Shown: positions 33,693 through 43,018, numbered from the stretch's first letter. The stretch is DNA of 64,000 nucleotides from Streptomyces akebiae (GCF_019599145.1 NZ_CP080647.1:1364001-1428000); one strand, 5' to 3'. The notes: a model not told the origin generated them from the letters alone. Numbers and translations: made by a program.

Positions 33693-35071
33693 GCCGCAGC
33701 CCCCTTGTGGAGGGGGATAATGGGCGCCGAGGCCTGACCACCGCGGCCGTCCGCGGACTCGCGAGGCCCTGTCTCGGACATCCGGCGGTTGGTGTCCGTC
33801 AGGCGGACCTCCAGCGGTGTCCGGATGTGTTCCACAAGATTGATCCGCGAGCCCACCTGCCAGATGCCCCGCCCTGGCGCACACACGTTGGATCCGTCCG
33901 CCAGCGCCTTGCGCGCCCAGTCGGGAAGTCCCAGGTAGTCGGCCGTGGTCTCGGCCTCGTCCCGGTCCATGTGATACAGGACCCGGGTCGCGGTCAATTT
34001 CAGGATGGCCGCTGCCTCAGGAGCCTGGTCGAGCAGCAAATCCCCCAGGTGGTGCAGGACCGCCCAGAAGGACAGGCCCAGCCGCCTGCCGTACCTGACC
34101 AGCTCCTCAAACAGCCTCGCGACCGGCCGGTGGGAGAGGATGTGCCACGCTTCCTCAACGATCAAGGTTCTTTTGATCCGGTCGTTCGCCTTGATCCAGC
34201 CGAACCTCAACCAGGGCCCGATGACCGCCATCAGCAGCGGCATGGCCTCGCCCTCGCGTGGCAGCCTCGTCAAATCGAAGATGATCAAACGGGCATCGAG
34301 ATCGATACCAGGAGTCGTCGGCCCGTCGAACATGCCCGACAAGTCCCTGCTGGGATTGCACAGCTCGTCCAGGGCCAGTGCCGCAGGCTGCCCCCACTCC
34401 ACCAACTCCTCGGGAGTGACCGGCTGTTGTCCGAGGAGGGTCGGCTCCGGAGCGGTCAGGGCGTCCAGGACGTCGGAGAGGATCACCACACGCTGCTGCT
34501 CGCGCGCGGCGGCGGTTGCCGTCTTATGCGCCTCGGCCAGGGCGAACTTGGTCTGGGAGGAGATGGTGCCGGTGAGAATCTCCATCATGGACACCAGCAC
34601 CTTGAACTGATGCTCGGCAGGCACCCGGGGGTCGAGCGGGTTGATCCGCACCCCTTCACCAGCGTCGCCCGCACCGTAGACCAGGCGGATCGGCGTGATG
34701 CCCAACTGCCGGGCAATGCCGTCCCACTCGCCGGCGCCGTCTTCACCCTGCGCGTCGAGAACGGCGAAGTTCCGGTCCCTGAAGCGAAGTTGGCGCAGGA
34801 CGTAGGTCTTCTCCAAGGCGGACTTGCCGTATCCGCTCTTACCCAAGATCAGCGCATGTCCGCTGGCAAGCCTGACGCGTGCCCGCGGGTTGTACAAGAT
34901 GAACGGGTCGTAGATGTACGCCTTGCCGCTGTAGGCCTCCCGGCCGATGATCACGCCACGAGGGTCCATGCTGGCGGCACCGACCGCCGGGTAGAGACCG
35001 CAGGCGTGGCTGGTGGTCGAGCGCATGGCCCGGCGTCGGGTCTGTGACTGCCGCCGCAGCATCTCCAGCAT
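33689..35071 (-). CDS. VirB4-family conjugation ATPase
   Basis: 460 residues from the ATG at 35071, 2 nt after the stop of the upstream SCO6880-like gene; the longer open frame to 35,617 is a shadow of that gene. Walker A ILGKSGYGKSALEK, Walker B ARLIIFDLTRLPREGE, then TLIVEEAWHILSHRPVARL and a SFWAVLHHLGDLL motif match the VirB4/TraC hexameric ATPases that energise pilus assembly and substrate transport. It is short for a VirB4, which is often 600-800 residues. The missing N-terminal domain corresponds to the separate SCO6880-like protein, a split seen in actinobacterial systems. Confidence 0.88.
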   Translation of the reverse strand: MLEMLRRQSQTRRRAMRSTTSHACGLYPAVGAASMDPRGVIIGREAYSGKAYIYDPFILYNPRARVRLASGHALILGKSGYGKSALEKTYVLRQLRFRDRNFAVLDAQGEDGAGEWDGIARQLGITPIRLVYGAGDAGEGVRINPLDPRVPAEHQFKVLVSMMEILTGTISSQTKFALAEAHKTATAAAREQQRVVILSDVLDALTAPEPTLLGQQPVTPEELVEWGQPAALALDELCNPSRDLSGMFDGPTTPGIDLDARLIIFDLTRLPREGEAMPLLMAVIGPWLRFGWIKANDRIKRTLIVEEAWHILSHRPVARLFEELVRYGRRLGLSFWAVLHHLGDLLLDQAPEAAAILKLTATRVLYHMDRDEAETTADYLGLPDWARKALADGSNVCAPGRGIWQVGSRINLVEHIRTPLEVRLTDTNRRMSETGPRESADGRGGQASAPIIPLHKGAAA

Positions 35072-35073
35072 CG

Positions 35074-36573
35074 CTACAGCCCTTCCTTCAGGAGCCCAGC
35101 GGTGAAGGGCAGGGTGTTGGCGAAGGCCCTGTAGTGCTCGCCGTCGCACCACTCCAGGCGCAGGCCAGCGCGGGTGGCGCCGGCGCGGACGGTGTCGGCA
35201 TCCCGGCGCAGGGTATCGAGGGTGGGGGAAGTGACAGTGATCCAAGCTGCAAGCCGCGTGCCTGCCGCGCCGTCGGCGATGTCCCGCATGGTGCTCAGCG
35301 AGGCGCGCTGGGCTTTCTGCTCCCGCGGATCCTCGATGCGTCCGGCCTTCTTGTCCGCCTGGCCCAGCTCGTTGGTGGCGTCCGCCATTGCCTCGGTGAT
35401 GGCCTGGTCGGTGCTGACGAGGTCCATGACCACGGACACCGACAGGATGATGTCCTGGATGTAGAGCAGGACGGGCGCGAGGAAGTTGATGCCGACCGGG
35501 AGCACGGGCAGTTCCTTCACCCAGGCGGTCATCGAGTACCAGTTGTCCTCGGAGGCCTCCCAGCTGCGGGAGGCCATGTACTTCTTGTTCCGGGCATCGA
35601 GTACGGCCGGCCAGCACGTGACCCGGTCCATCCCGGTGGTGTCGTCGATCCAGTGGCTGGGGTCGTACGAGTGATGCAGGTAGGAGGCCAGTCCGGCTTC
35701 GTCGAAGTTGCGCACGTGGCGCAGCTGTCCGCGTCCCAGCGTGCGGATGAAGCTCTCGATCTCCTGCCCGAGAGTGATCGCGTAGCCCTCGTGGAGGGTG
35801 TTGTAGCGGCGGGCCTCAGCGACCAGGTCGGAGGTGTAGGGGATGCCCACCGCAAGCAGCAGCCGGCGGTCCTCCGCTGTGACGGCGACGCGTCGGATCA
35901 GGTCGTCGTACGACTGCTGCAGCCACGACGGGCTGTCGGTGTCGCGGCGGTCGGCGGCGTCCCGGGCGTGGGCGTTGGGGTCCGTGGGGATGACCCTGCT
36001 GATCCACTGCAGGCGGCGGATCCGGCCTCCGCTGTCGGCCGTGGTCTTGAGCAGGTGCTCGTAGGCCCGGACCAGCGCCTCTTTGTCCGCGGTGTCGAGG
36101 CTGCCGAAGTCGCGCTGGCCTTCCACCTCGACAACGGCCGTGAACATCAGCTCGTCCGGCTGCAGCACGATCGCGATCTCGCCGAAGGCGGTACGTGCCG
36201 TGATCCACTGCATGTTCCGGGGCACGCCGACTGGCACGTCGACGGGGACACGGCGGCCGTCGGCGAATCGGCCTGCGTACGGCGCCTTCGACTTGTACAG
36301 CAACGAGCCGTCACGCAGCAGCTTCTTGTAGGTCCGGTTGATCTCGAACCACCGGACGTAGGTCCGCCCCTTGTACGGCGCCAGGGTCGCCCAGACGCAG
36401 GTTCCCGCGATCAGCACGAAGCTGACGATCTTCACCGCGATGCCCGCGAGGATCCAGGCCGCGAGGAGTCCGCCGACGAGCCCGGCTCCCAATACGAGCT
36501 GCTCATCGGCTTCGAGCTTCCTGCCGAGCAGTCCGCGAGGCCTCGGCCGGGGGTATGTGAAGGTGCGTGCCAC
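35074..36573 (-). CDS. SCO6880-like type IV secretion membrane protein
   Basis: 499 residues from the GTG at 36573 (AGGAG 5 nt upstream); the open frame continues upstream to 36,942 but runs into the preceding gene. A basic N-terminus is followed by two close membrane segments (LVLGAGLVGGLLAAWILAG and VSFVLIAGTCVWATLAPY) and then YKGRTYVRWFEINRTYKKLL. A large cytoplasmic part follows with little low complexity. This is the layout of SCO6880-type proteins, always found directly before a VirB4 ATPase in Streptomyces conjugative elements and probably acting as the PrgI/VirB3 plus N-terminal VirB4 part. No catalytic motif was seen. Confidence 0.82.
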   Translation of the reverse strand: MARTFTYPRPRPRGLLGRKLEADEQLVLGAGLVGGLLAAWILAGIAVKIVSFVLIAGTCVWATLAPYKGRTYVRWFEINRTYKKLLRDGSLLYKSKAPYAGRFADGRRVPVDVPVGVPRNMQWITARTAFGEIAIVLQPDELMFTAVVEVEGQRDFGSLDTADKEALVRAYEHLLKTTADSGGRIRRLQWISRVIPTDPNAHARDAADRRDTDSPSWLQQSYDDLIRRVAVTAEDRRLLLAVGIPYTSDLVAEARRYNTLHEGYAITLGQEIESFIRTLGRGQLRHVRNFDEAGLASYLHHSYDPSHWIDDTTGMDRVTCWPAVLDARNKKYMASRSWEASEDNWYSMTAWVKELPVLPVGINFLAPVLLYIQDIILSVSVVMDLVSTDQAITEAMADATNELGQADKKAGRIEDPREQKAQRASLSTMRDIADGAAGTRLAAWITVTSPTLDTLRRDADTVRAGATRAGLRLEWCDGEHYRAFANTLPFTAGLLKEGL

Positions 36574-36604
36574 AACTACTCCTGGTCGTGCGACGGGACG
36601 GGCA

Positions 36605-38173
36605 TCAGCGCATCTCCTCGTCCGGTGGCGGAGGTGGTTCCGGCTGCTCGTCGGCGGGCTCTGGCGGCAGGGACGCCGGGCCTCCCGGCCCCATCGGCTC
36701 CTCGCCGGCCGTCGCGTTGTCCGGTCCTCCGGTTTCGGGAGCACTGGTGGCAGGCGGCGCTTCCCCGCCGGTAGCAGGGCCACCGCTGCCGTCGGAGTCA
36801 CTGCCGTCGGACGACGGTGTCGCCGAGCCACCGGAGTCGAGACCGGCGGTCGCCCCGTCGACGCCGCGTTCGACGGCGGCTTCGGTCTCGTCCTTGGCCT
36901 TATCGACGCCCTTCTTCGCGGCCACGGCCGCTGCGCCGGCACCGGTCGCGGAAGCTGCTCCTTCGGCCGCTCCGGCTTCGGTGGCTCCCTCGGTTTCCCC
37001 GCCGCTCAATGCGTCGCCGTCCGCCGCGTCAGCGTCGTCGCCGTCGTCGTCCTCGCCGGATCCGCCGCCGTCACCTCCGCCCATACGCGACTTGAGCTCT
37101 CCGTAGGAGTCGCCCACCTGGTCTCCGACGTTCTTGGCCCGGCCCTTCAGGTCGTCGCGGGCGGAATACATGTCGCGCAGCTCGTCGACGAATCCCGGGA
37201 TGAACTTCGAGAATTGGAAGGGCATGTAGAAGGCAAGAAACAACAGCGCCAACGCGGTGAAGACGGTTGCAAAGGACTGCGCCAGACTCTTATTGGGGCT
37301 GTCGGAGGCCAGCGTCCCCGAAGCCAGCGCAAGAACCGTGAACGTCACATATTTCGACCCGATGATCGCGACCATCACGCCGAACCATCGTTTGGTGTGC
37401 CCCCACAGATCGCGGTCCACCAGCCCGCTGAACACGGTCGGCCCGAAGACGAGTCCCGACAAGATCAGCGCGTTGCGGACGATGAGCTCCAGCCACACGC
37501 CGGCCACCGCCGCCAGCAGCGCCAGGGCAAAGAAGATCACGATGATGGCGCCGCCAGGGATCGCCATCAGCGCCAGCATCGCCGTCGTAACAGTGACCAC
37601 CATGTCGGCGGCGTCTCCGGCCACGGGCTTGAACATGGCCTCCGCAGCCTCATCGACGATGCGCACGGTGTAGGCAATGGCCAGCGGCGCGAAGGCAGAG
37701 ACCAGAACCGACATCAGAAGAAAGCCGATCGACTCGGCCAGCGCCTGAAGCGGCGGCACCCCCTGAATCGCCCTTTTGGCCACGGCGATCAGCCAATAGA
37801 TCACGGTCAACACCGTGGACGCGGCGAACGCCATGGTGTACGTCCGCAGAAAGCCCGGGTCCTGCCAGTCGATTCGCGTGGTCGAACCCAATGCCTTCAT
37901 CATCTGGGTGAAGATGCTGGTCACGGCATTGTTGAAGAACTGGGCGATATACCCCAGAGGATCGCTCGCGAAATCAATGGCCTCATTCGTCTTCTCGACG
38001 ACGCCGCAGACCTTGTCCGCAAACGGAATGTTCTTGCACGACCAGTCACTGAATTCATTCGCCTGGGCCTGGCCCGGGGCAAGCATTATCGAGATCGTGG
38101 CCGTGAAGCCGACGATCCAGGTCAGCCGGGTACGCACCCGGTAACGAGTCTCAGCCTGCATACGGGGGCGCAT
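36605..38173 (-). CDS. VirB6/TrbL-like polytopic membrane protein
   Basis: 522 residues. A signal-like N-terminus ending AQA precedes a short cysteine-bearing loop (DWSCKNIPFADKVCG). About six transmembrane segments follow between residues ~95 and ~330, including TYTMAFAASTVLTVIYWLI, FLLMSVLVSAFAPLAIAY and IIVIFFALALLAAVAGVW. The last ~170 residues are a low-complexity acidic/Gly/Ala/Pro tail probably in the cytoplasm. The membrane layout and operon position fit the channel component VirB6/TrbL. The gene overlaps the end of the VirB8-like gene by 23 nt. Confidence 0.82.
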   Translation of the reverse strand: MRPRMQAETRYRVRTRLTWIVGFTATISIMLAPGQAQANEFSDWSCKNIPFADKVCGVVEKTNEAIDFASDPLGYIAQFFNNAVTSIFTQMMKALGSTTRIDWQDPGFLRTYTMAFAASTVLTVIYWLIAVAKRAIQGVPPLQALAESIGFLLMSVLVSAFAPLAIAYTVRIVDEAAEAMFKPVAGDAADMVVTVTTAMLALMAIPGGAIIVIFFALALLAAVAGVWLELIVRNALILSGLVFGPTVFSGLVDRDLWGHTKRWFGVMVAIIGSKYVTFTVLALASGTLASDSPNKSLAQSFATVFTALALLFLAFYMPFQFSKFIPGFVDELRDMYSARDDLKGRAKNVGDQVGDSYGELKSRMGGGDGGGSGEDDDGDDADAADGDALSGGETEGATEAGAAEGAASATGAGAAAVAAKKGVDKAKDETEAAVERGVDGATAGLDSGGSATPSSDGSDSDGSGGPATGGEAPPATSAPETGGPDNATAGEEPMGPGGPASLPPEPADEQPEPPPPPDEEMR

Positions 38174-38954
38174 TGAACTCCCGATCTGCCGTGCGGAACT
38201 CGTCGACGCTCGTGGGGTCGTCGCTGCCTGCGTCCAGCGGCGTTGGACCGTTGACGGAATTGATCGAGGCCAACTTCCAGTCGCCCGACTGCCACTGCAG
38301 CGTCAGCGTGTAGGTGGTCCAGGACGCGGACACGGGCATCGGTGCGTTCGTGTCCGTGACGCCGACGAGTCCGGCCATCCACACCTCGACGGTGGCCACC
38401 TGATCGGTGTATGTGGTGACCCGGGTGCCCATCGCCGCACCCCGCGCGACCAGCTCATCCCCATTGCCACTGGTGACGCCCAGTGAACTGAGGACTTGCT
38501 GCATCCCGTTGTCGTCGTTGCGGGTCTGCCGGTCCAGCGCCTCGCTGGTCATCATCGCGGCGAGGGTCGCGTGCCTGACCTTCTCATCGGTGAAGTACGC
38601 AGCAGACGATCGAGCCACCTGGTAGTTCACCGCGGCCTGAACAGCGCCGGCCTGGTTGTGGGTGTAACCGACCGGGACACCGCTGACGAGCTTCTTGGCT
38701 GTGCTCTTGGTGTCTCCGCCGGTGTCGTTCCGTTCCGCCGGTGCGGTCTGGTTCTGGCGATCGGACGAGCCGTCGGACGTCGATCCGCCGCTACCGCCGG
38801 ACAGGCTCATGAACACGGCGAGGATGACCAGCGCGAGGAAGGCCGCGCCAGTGATGGCCATACCCCGCCACCAGGGCTTCCCGCCCGTCGCCTCCGTCGG
38901 GTTCTCGTCGACCAGGACTCGGGTACCCCGGCCAGGGGAGCTCTGGCGGGTCAT
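38151..38954 (-). CDS. VirB8/TcpC-like conjugation protein
   Basis: 267 residues. A cytoplasmic N-terminus (around 1-30) precedes one membrane anchor (MAITGAAFLALVILAVFMSL), then a Ser/Gly-rich linker. An extracytoplasmic domain follows whose features (QAAVNYQVARSSAAYFTDE, YTDQVATVEVWMAGLVG, WTTYTLTLQWQSGDWKLAS) match the NTF2-like fold of TcpC/VirB8 scaffolds. It would nucleate the secretion channel at the membrane. The start overlaps the stop of the preceding small membrane-protein gene (ATGA). Confidence 0.8.
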   Translation of the reverse strand: MTRQSSPGRGTRVLVDENPTEATGGKPWWRGMAITGAAFLALVILAVFMSLSGGSGGSTSDGSSDRQNQTAPAERNDTGGDTKSTAKKLVSGVPVGYTHNQAGAVQAAVNYQVARSSAAYFTDEKVRHATLAAMMTSEALDRQTRNDDNGMQQVLSSLGVTSGNGDELVARGAAMGTRVTTYTDQVATVEVWMAGLVGVTDTNAPMPVSASWTTYTLTLQWQSGDWKLASINSVNGPTPLDAGSDDPTSVDEFRTADREFNAPPYAG

Positions 38955-39268
38955 ATGCCCATCCCGTAAACGATCGTGAAAATTGTTCCGATTGAGGCGA
39001 CGACGAAGGCACCGACGAGGCTGCCGGCGATCTCCTTCTTGCCCTTGCTGACCTGGGCCACGTCGTGCTGGCCTTCACCGACCTTGAGATGCACCGCGCC
39101 GAGAATCGCGCGCCCCAGCAACACAAGGACGACGCCGGCCATGAGGGCTTGGATCACCGTTCGCCCGGTCGTCCCCAGCTGCCCGAATGGACCCCAGTCC
39201 GGGGACAGTCCGTTCACGAGGGTGCCGATGTCACCACTCGCAGCAAGATCCACCAGGTGTTGTGGCAT
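38951..39268 (-). CDS. DUF6112-type small membrane protein (VirB2-like position)
   Basis: 105 residues from the ATG at 39268; the longer frame upstream has no conserved character. Two transmembrane segments (VIQALMAGVVLVLLGRAILG and AGSLVGAFVVASIGTIFTIV) flank a charged loop (HDVAQVSKGKKEI). Size and topology resemble pilin-like VirB2 proteins and the DUF6112 proteins that open actinobacterial conjugation operons. It is the first gene of the ~28-kb leftward operon; GGGGAG stands upstream of the start. Confidence 0.75.
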   Translation of the reverse strand: MPQHLVDLAASGDIGTLVNGLSPDWGPFGQLGTTGRTVIQALMAGVVLVLLGRAILGAVHLKVGEGQHDVAQVSKGKKEIAGSLVGAFVVASIGTIFTIVYGMGI

Positions 39269-39717
39269 CCCCCGACTCCCCTTCCACCCTCGTTCCGGAG
39301 GTCGACCCGAACCTGGGCCGTGACGGTGAAAGGTACATACACGCAAACTTGACAACAAGCGTTTACAGATTGAGAGACCGTTGCACGACGTCAAGAACGC
39401 ACCGGGGGGCGCTCCCGTGAACCACGGTCAGCCCTTATGTGGCACCTCCCTGCGGGTTCCTCGAATAGTCATTCGAGGCAGCGTAAAGTCCCAGGTCACA
39501 GGCGCCCTGTATCTGCCTCATGCGGCTTCAGTCCGCACCCAAGGGCGCCCCTCCAGACGGGCGGAAGCGTCGTGGAGAACCCCAATGTGGCGCCATCAAA
39601 TCCTCAGTGAACCCGCCCCCGAGTAGCCTCACGCGACCCCGGCGTGGGTAGCTCTCGCCCCACAAGTACTGTTCACTGACCTCATGTCATCAACACACGT
39701 TTATGGCTGAGGACCTG
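39269..39717. promoter_or_regulatory. Divergent regulatory region of the conjugation operon
   Basis: About 450 bases separate the leftward conjugation operon from the rightward cell-wall hydrolase operon. A leftward -35 candidate TTGACG lies at 39,389-39,394 on the minus strand. An imperfect dyad (AAACTTG n4 CAAGCGTTT, 39,344-39,365) lies between it and the first gene and could be an operator. A perfect 8-bp inverted repeat at 39,459-39,478 is listed separately. No gene was recognised. Confidence 0.5.
39459..39478. repeat. Perfect inverted repeat between divergent operons
   Basis: CCTCGAAT and ATTCGAGG form exact 8-bp arms around the 4-nt loop AGTC. It has no U-tract, so a regulator-binding site is as likely as a terminator. 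Its position between the two divergent operons favours an operator. Confidence 0.5.
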
Positions 39718-40890
39718 ATGAATGGGCTAGGAAAAACGGCCATAGGTGTCGCTGCGGCAGGCGTCTCGGTGCTCTCGCTCTGCGTTCTCGCAGTCGGCGG
39801 TGCCACGACAGCAGCCAACGCCAACACCTGCGAGACAGGCCTCCAGCCAGTGGGAGACGGGGAAAACGGAGCGGGCGCGGGAGGGGAAGCCCCAAAGTTC
39901 GACGGCACGCAGGAAGTCAGCGAATCCCAGGTAACCGTGCCGCTCCACCCGGAGGGCACACAGAACAGCGCGAAGTGGAGCGCTCGACAGGTACGCAACG
40001 CAGGCACGATCGCCAACGTCGCCCGCACACGGCACCTTTCACCTCGGGCAGCGGTCATCGCCGTGGCGGTCGCCATGCAGGAGAGCACGCTCGACAACCT
40101 TCGCGGCGGTCACATGGACAGCGTGGGACTCTTCCAGCAGCGGCCCTCACAGGGCTGGGGAACAGTCAGTCAGCTCACCGACCCCGTGTACGCGGCCGGC
40201 AAGTTCTACGACCAACTCGTCAAGATCGACAACTGGCAGAAGAAATCCCTGACCAAGGTCGCCGCGAGCGTCCAACGACCTGCCGAGAAGTACCGCAACG
40301 AGTACGCCAAATGGGAGTCGACAGCCGGCTCACTCGTGGCCAAGACCTGGGGAACCCACGCCGTGACCTCGATCAGCACAGGCTGCGACGACCCTGCCGC
40401 CTCCGGCGGCAAGGACCCCAACACCAAGTTCAACGTCAAGAATCCGCGCACCGTCGCCCAGGCGATCACCAGCGCCCGCAACGAGGCGGGCAAGACAGGC
40501 TGGTACCGGCGGTGCGACAACTTCGTCGCCCAGGCCTACGGCTGGGGCTCCTCCGGATCCGCAACCGCCAACGTTCACTGGAACCGACTCGTGGACGCGG
40601 GGCTCGCTCACCCCGGCAACATGTCACCACCCCCAGGAGCGCTGCTCTTCTACGACACCGGCGAGTCAGCGGGACACGTGACCCTCTACCTGGGCAACGA
40701 CCAGGTCGCCAGCAACGACGTCGGGGACGACTACCCGCGCCAAGGCAAGATCGCAATCGTTCCACGGGAAGAGCTCACGAACGGCGCCTGGCGGCTGCGG
40801 TACCGCGGATGGGCCGAGCCGAGCTTCCCGAGCGCCGGCGGAATCAGCACCATCCCCCTCCTCCCGGACAAGAAGGTGGGCCAACAGTGA
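39718..40890 (+). CDS. Secreted lytic transglycosylase/NlpC-P60 cell-wall hydrolase of the transfer system
   Basis: 390 residues from the ATG at 39718 (GAGGA 5 nt upstream preferred over the ATG at 39703). An N-terminal hydrophobic segment (TAIGVAAAGVSVLSLCVLAV) acts as a signal or anchor. Residues ~90-190 are lysozyme-like: AVAVAMQESTLDN with the likely catalytic glutamate, and SVGLFQQRPSQGWG. Residues ~255-370 are NlpC/P60-like: WYRRCDNFVAQAYGWG carries the cysteine nucleophile, and AGHVTLYLGND the histidine. Such two-domain hydrolases open peptidoglycan for conjugation channels in Gram-positive bacteria. It shares a GTGA overlap with the next gene. Confidence 0.87.
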   Translation: MNGLGKTAIGVAAAGVSVLSLCVLAVGGATTAANANTCETGLQPVGDGENGAGAGGEAPKFDGTQEVSESQVTVPLHPEGTQNSAKWSARQVRNAGTIANVARTRHLSPRAAVIAVAVAMQESTLDNLRGGHMDSVGLFQQRPSQGWGTVSQLTDPVYAAGKFYDQLVKIDNWQKKSLTKVAASVQRPAEKYRNEYAKWESTAGSLVAKTWGTHAVTSISTGCDDPAASGGKDPNTKFNVKNPRTVAQAITSARNEAGKTGWYRRCDNFVAQAYGWGSSGSATANVHWNRLVDAGLAHPGNMSPPPGALLFYDTGESAGHVTLYLGNDQVASNDVGDDYPRQGKIAIVPREELTNGAWRLRYRGWAEPSFPSAGGISTIPLLPDKKVGQQ

Positions 40891-41675
40891 ACGCAATACC
40901 TCCTGATGCAATGCAGGTTCGGATCACTCCTGATGGGATCTGCTTCATTGACGAGGAGTACTTCACCCCACCTCCCGGCGCGTCCCTCAACGAAGCCGTC
41001 CTGGCTCACCTCCAGTTGGAGGCTGCGGCGCTGGAGATGCCAATCCAGGCCGTGATCCAAGACGAGCAAGCCCAGTACACGACATCGATCCAGGTCAACA
41101 CCGACGGCACCAGCCACCCCCTGGACGACGAGACGTCGGTCTCCCACAACCCGAACCTGCCTCAGCCGACCGCCATGCCGGCACCTCCCGCATCGCCACA
41201 CACTGCGGATCCTGTACCTCCAGATCGGCCGTACGAACCGCTGCCTGAGCCCTACCGCGGACGGCTAGCTTCCACATGCGCAACCGCCAACGAGGACCGC
41301 TTCACCGAGGCGGCCCACGAGGCCGATCAGCTTCTTGCCGAGTTGTCCACCCAGTACGGCCCCAGCCACCTGTACACCCTGGCAGTCGCCCTCGTACGCG
41401 GTGACATCGCCTGGCTCAGCCAGGACTATCTATACGGCGCGCAGATCTGGATCTTCATGGCTCGGTCGTGGCACCTCCACCTCGGCCCACAGCACGGCAC
41501 GACCGTCCGCGCCGTCGGCAACGCTCTCGGCTGCTGGGGGCGCCTGCAGCCCGAGGACGCGAAGGCGTCCGCCCCTCATGTAGTCAAGCTCCTTCAGGAC
41601 ATCACCATCCCGAACGCCGACTCGGCACTTCGGACCATCAACCAATGGACGCAGAGAATCGCCCTGGCCAACTAG
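40887..41675 (+). CDS. TPR-like conserved hypothetical protein coupled to the cell-wall hydrolase
   Basis: 262 residues starting at GTG 40887, whose GTGA overlaps the upstream stop; the frame is open further upstream but only as a shadow. The N-terminal ~80 residues form a small alpha/beta domain (QVRITPDGICFIDEEYF). A proline-rich linker follows. The C-terminal ~130 residues are helical, with TPR-like spacing (AAHEADQLLAELSTQYGPSH, then WLSQDYLYGAQIWIFMARSW). A role in assembly or regulation of transfer is inferred from the coupling only. Confidence 0.7.
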   Translation: MNAIPPDAMQVRITPDGICFIDEEYFTPPPGASLNEAVLAHLQLEAAALEMPIQAVIQDEQAQYTTSIQVNTDGTSHPLDDETSVSHNPNLPQPTAMPAPPASPHTADPVPPDRPYEPLPEPYRGRLASTCATANEDRFTEAAHEADQLLAELSTQYGPSHLYTLAVALVRGDIAWLSQDYLYGAQIWIFMARSWHLHLGPQHGTTVRAVGNALGCWGRLQPEDAKASAPHVVKLLQDITIPNADSALRTINQWTQRIALAN

Positions 41676-41699
41676 TGGACAAATAGGGATACTTAACCC

Positions 41700-41888
41700 A
41701 TGAATCCCATCCGCCTCGGGCGCACCATCATCTTCCTCCTGCCGTACACCCTCATAGTCACCGGAATCCTCGCCGCGTCGAAGGTCGCTGGCGCCCCCGG
41801 CGGCGTCGGCACAGCGTTCCAGGCCCTTGGCGTAGCGGCCGTTGGCGGATTTTGGGCCTGGCGACGCGGTCGGCGCAGCGGCTACTGA
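41700..41888 (+). CDS. Small membrane protein (unknown)
   Basis: 62 residues. Two predicted transmembrane segments (IIFLLPYTLIVTGILAASKV and GTAFQALGVAAVGGFWAW) are followed by a basic tail RRGRRSGY. It lies 24 nt after the TPR-like gene on the same strand, so it may be the third gene of that operon. A weak AGGGAT site lies 9 nt upstream of the ATG. Confidence 0.5.
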   Translation: MNPIRLGRTIIFLLPYTLIVTGILAASKVAGAPGGVGTAFQALGVAAVGGFWAWRRGRRSGY

Positions 41889-41986
41889 TCTGCACCAAGT
41901 CGTGCTTCCGAGCCTGTCCCCCCGAGTGCAAGGCATGACGGAGCAATCCAGCCTGCGTGAGCCTGCTCGTGCTGCTCTCAGTACCG

Positions 41987-43018
41987 CTACCGGTAGCGGA
42001 CACACCCCTCGAACCAGTTGGGGGGCATCTGCGCTCGGCCGTCGCTGACGTCCACCAACACGGTCGCCACAGTGGGCACAGGCGGGGCTGGCGGTTCCGC
42101 CTCATCGGCTTCGAGGAGCTGGAGCACATGGGGTGGCAACCGGTGAGGGCCACCACGCAAGATGACGGGAGCGTCATCGTCACGATTCACGTCCGGGGTT
42201 TGGGCGTGGGCAACGTTCTCCCCAGCGCCGTGGCCGGGGGTTGATCCGGCCGAGTACGTCGGTGACCGGTCCATGCCCACGAGCGTCATCTCTTTGACGG
42301 CGGCGAATACGTCACTAATGATCTCGCTGCTGGAACGGGAGGTCGATGCGTTGGCGGCCCCACGACGGTCGCACAGCACCCTGTTCCAAGGCAGCGATTC
42401 CGCCCACAGAACCTTGTGACGCACATTTTGCCCGTCTGCCTTCCGGCCGACCTCGCTCTGCACGCGATACGCCGACAGGAGCGTGCATCCATGGTGTGAC
42501 CCGTCAGCGACGACGTGATCGCATAGAAGCCCTGCCTGAGCCGCTTCCTCCTCGCCCCCGCCGGCCCAATCCCAGTGGTTGTACAGCAAGTAGACAGGCA
42601 CGCACCCGACGGCCAGCGCGTGCTGGACGAGCAGGTCGCACTGGTAGACGTTCCTTTTCCCGACTGTGTAGTTGAAGGGGTACCGGCTCTGCTTCGACGC
42701 CTTCTTGGCCTGGATCCGCAGACCGACCCCGTGAGTGCGGTTATGGATCCACAGCTCCCAGTCGGCACCGTTCTGACGCTCCTGGTCCTTGGTGAACTGG
42801 AAGACCTTGACCCGGTCGCCGACGAACTGACGCAAGTGCCGGATGTTCATGTCAGTGAGGCTTTCCTCACCAGGCGCAGGGGGGTAGCGGTGATGGCCGT
42901 TGTGCAGCCAGTGGAACGTGTCGCCGGCTATCCACATCAGCACCTCGCACAGCGAAGTCTGCTGACCCACCTGGGGGTCGGTGCTCGGCAAGGGGAATGC
43001 GGTTCCGATCATGGGCAT
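41987..43018 (-). CDS. DUF6615-like putative PD-(D/E)XK nuclease
   Basis: 343 residues. The N-terminal half contains TSLCEVLMWIAGDTFHWLHN, then QNGADWELWI followed by GVGLRIQAKKASK. That order (E...GADWE, a short strand, then Q-A-K) is the DUF6615 pattern and looks like a PD-(D/E)XK core with glutamine in the second acidic position. CDLLVQHALAVGCVPVYLLYN follows as in the family. The C-terminal third is low-complexity and proline-rich. ATG 43018 has no clear Shine-Dalgarno; the ATG two codons later is an alternative. The neighbours are unrelated, so it is probably accessory or defence cargo. Confidence 0.7.
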   Translation of the reverse strand: MPMIGTAFPLPSTDPQVGQQTSLCEVLMWIAGDTFHWLHNGHHRYPPAPGEESLTDMNIRHLRQFVGDRVKVFQFTKDQERQNGADWELWIHNRTHGVGLRIQAKKASKQSRYPFNYTVGKRNVYQCDLLVQHALAVGCVPVYLLYNHWDWAGGGEEEAAQAGLLCDHVVADGSHHGCTLLSAYRVQSEVGRKADGQNVRHKVLWAESLPWNRVLCDRRGAANASTSRSSSEIISDVFAAVKEMTLVGMDRSPTYSAGSTPGHGAGENVAHAQTPDVNRDDDAPVILRGGPHRLPPHVLQLLEADEAEPPAPPVPTVATVLVDVSDGRAQMPPNWFEGCVRYR

